The notes under the pieces are model-generated. The model worked only from the letters and a program-made list of their open reading frames with translations, had not been told where the DNA came from and made no database searches. The position numbers were made by a program, and so were the translations under genes. From Microcaldota archaeon (GTDB lineage Archaea > Micrarchaeota > Micrarchaeia > Micrarchaeales > CABMGC01), in NCBI GenBank assembly GCA_021851985.1, contig JAJZOS010000056.1, positions 1 through 5,846 on the forward strand: a stretch of 5,846 bases of DNA. Reading direction: 5' to 3'. Below, piece by piece: positions 5,460-5,846 of the stretch. How positions within the stretch are numbered: position 1 is the stretch's first letter; each line of letters opens with the position of its first letter.

Positions 5460-5627
5460 TCACGGACCCTCGAATTCACATTTTGAGCATTTGTACTTCG
5501 TATGAGTCTTCCTGCACTCATGACATCTGATTATTACTTCTTCTCCGCACTGCGGACAGTTGAACTCTGCATATCTTATGGTAAGCTTCCCGCATGAAGA
5601 GCAGACCTTCCCTTGAGTATTGGCCAT
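5460..5627 (-). CDS. small zinc-ribbon protein, COG2888 type (predicted RNA-binding, translation)
   Basis: A 55-residue protein, too short for many gene finders. It holds four CxxC knuckles: C9/C12, C24/C27, C35/C38 and C47/C50, enough for two zinc sites, with a basic spacing sequence (RKTHTKYK at 39-46). This is the archaeal family described as a Zn-ribbon RNA-binding protein with a function in translation, commonly encoded beside EF-1beta, as here. ATG 5627 is chosen because box A at 5651-5660 predicts transcription to start within 2-3 nt of it, so the message is probably leaderless, and no SD is present. The TGA is separated from the aEF1B ATG by a single base, and the SD for aEF1B lies within this gene's last codons. 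The family call is firm from Cys pattern, length and context; the exact role is unknown. Confidence 0.85.
   Translation of the reverse strand: MANTQGKVCSSCGKLTIRYAEFNCPQCGEEVIIRCHECRKTHTKYKCSKCEFEGP
5466..5471 (-). promoter_or_regulatory. Shine-Dalgarno site setting the aEF1B start
   Basis: The minus strand reads GAGGGT inside the last codons of the zinc-ribbon gene, 7 nt before ATG 5458. It supports that start over the upstream in-frame ATG at 5521. Confidence 0.6.
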
Positions 5628-5650
5628 TTAAATCACAGTCACAAACTACA

Positions 5651-5660
5651 TTATTTAAAG
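5651..5660 (-). promoter_or_regulatory. box A (TATA) of the zinc-ribbon/aEF1B operon
   Basis: The minus strand reads CTTTAAATAA, a strong archaeal TATA element centred about 28 nt before ATG 5627. The inferred transcription start is at or within a few bases of the start codon, so the first gene is probably translated from a leaderless message. Confidence 0.65.
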
Positions 5661-5691
5661 CAGTAGTAATAGATTATCTTTTATACACAAA

Positions 5692-5701
5692 CGTATAAAA
5701 A
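5692..5701 (+). promoter_or_regulatory. box A (TATA) of tRNA-Arg
   Basis: CGTATAAAAA is a good TATA match centred about 25 nt before the first base of the mature tRNA. It stands back to back with the zinc-ribbon promoter in a 94-bp divergent gap. Confidence 0.6.
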
Positions 5702-5721
5702 GATTAGTTACTGGCAGCTAT

Positions 5722-5796
5722 GGACATGTGGTGTAACTTGGATAGCACGCTGGCTTGCGGAGCCAGAAGCTCCGGGTTCAAATCCCGGCATGTCCG
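5722..5796 (+). tRNA. tRNA-Arg, anticodon GCG
   Basis: A complete cloverleaf can be drawn. The acceptor stem GGACATG/CATGTCC pairs perfectly (5722-5728 with 5789-5795), with G5796 as discriminator. The D stem is GTGT/GCAC with one G-U pair, and the D loop contains GG followed by A, matching A20, an arginine identity base. The anticodon stem CTGGC/GCCAG encloses TTGCGGA, so the anticodon is GCG (5757-5759), reading CGC and CGT. The variable loop is 5 nt, and the T stem CCGGG/CCCGG encloses TTCAAAT. There is no intron in the anticodon loop. The 3' CCA is not encoded (CAG follows the discriminator), so it must be added by the CCA enzyme. Confidence 0.95.
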
Positions 5797-5846
5797 CAGT
5801 GATCATTAAACTTTCTGCACGGTGCCATTGTCGGCTCAACTTAGCA

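Noticed and set aside
5711..5846. minus-strand frame running through the tRNA, including the peptide MPGFEPGASGS
   Set aside because: This peptide is the well-known artefact of translating the antisense of a tRNA T-arm and anticodon arm.
1..5846. CRISPR array, insertion sequence or attachment site
   Set aside because: No regularly spaced direct repeats, transposase frame, terminal inverted repeats or target duplications were seen. The tRNA 3' end is not repeated elsewhere in the window.

Overview
The window reads as a piece of an archaeal chromosome, probably from an acidophile. The archaeal signals are an RpoL subunit, a DUF99 protein, an archaeal EF-1beta (aEF1B) preceded by a four-knuckle zinc-ribbon protein, a tRNA-Arg, and TATA (box A) elements 25-30 nt upstream of inferred transcription starts. 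The acidophile signal is a thermopsin-like (peptidase A5) exported protein, a family known mainly from acidophilic archaea. GC looks to be around 40% by eye. An ARMAN-type DPANN lineage (Micrarchaeota/Parvarchaeota) or a Thermoplasmata relative would fit; choosing between them is inference, because no lineage-specific marker can be confirmed by reading alone.

Left part (1-3300), minus strand: two cell-surface genes in tandem, each with its own box A and a Shine-Dalgarno-like (SD) site. The promoter-distal one (133-1299) is a membrane-anchored thermopsin homologue. The other (1406-3232) is a large Ser/Asn/Thr-rich exported protein with a LamG/concanavalin-A-like segment near its N-terminus. 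Both look extracellular. A small possible 3' end of a plus-strand gene lies at 2-64.

Middle (3233-3622): about 390 bases without a convincing gene. It holds the divergent promoter of the surface protein, a second candidate promoter facing right, and a GC-rich stretch of about 200 bp (about 3371-3566). That stretch contains inverted repeats and a 62-codon GTG-start ORF and ends in a T-rich tract. It is the least explained part of the window.

Right part (3623-5216), plus strand: a compact, apparently co-transcribed set, rpoL, DUF99 and a spermidine-synthase-like Rossmann protein, with a 1-nt stop/start overlap and then an SD site built onto the DUF99 stop codon. It meets head-on a minus-strand translation operon (5213-5627), the COG2888-type zinc ribbon followed by aEF1B; the two converging stop codons share one CTAG palindrome.

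Right edge: tRNA-Arg(GCG) at 5722-5796 is divergent from the zinc-ribbon gene. Its box A is centred about 25 nt before the mature 5' end, so the transcript may have little or no 5' leader.

The informational block (rpoL, zinc ribbon, aEF1B, tRNA) is ordinary housekeeping; the surface pair and the 3371-3566 stretch are the accessory or unknown part.
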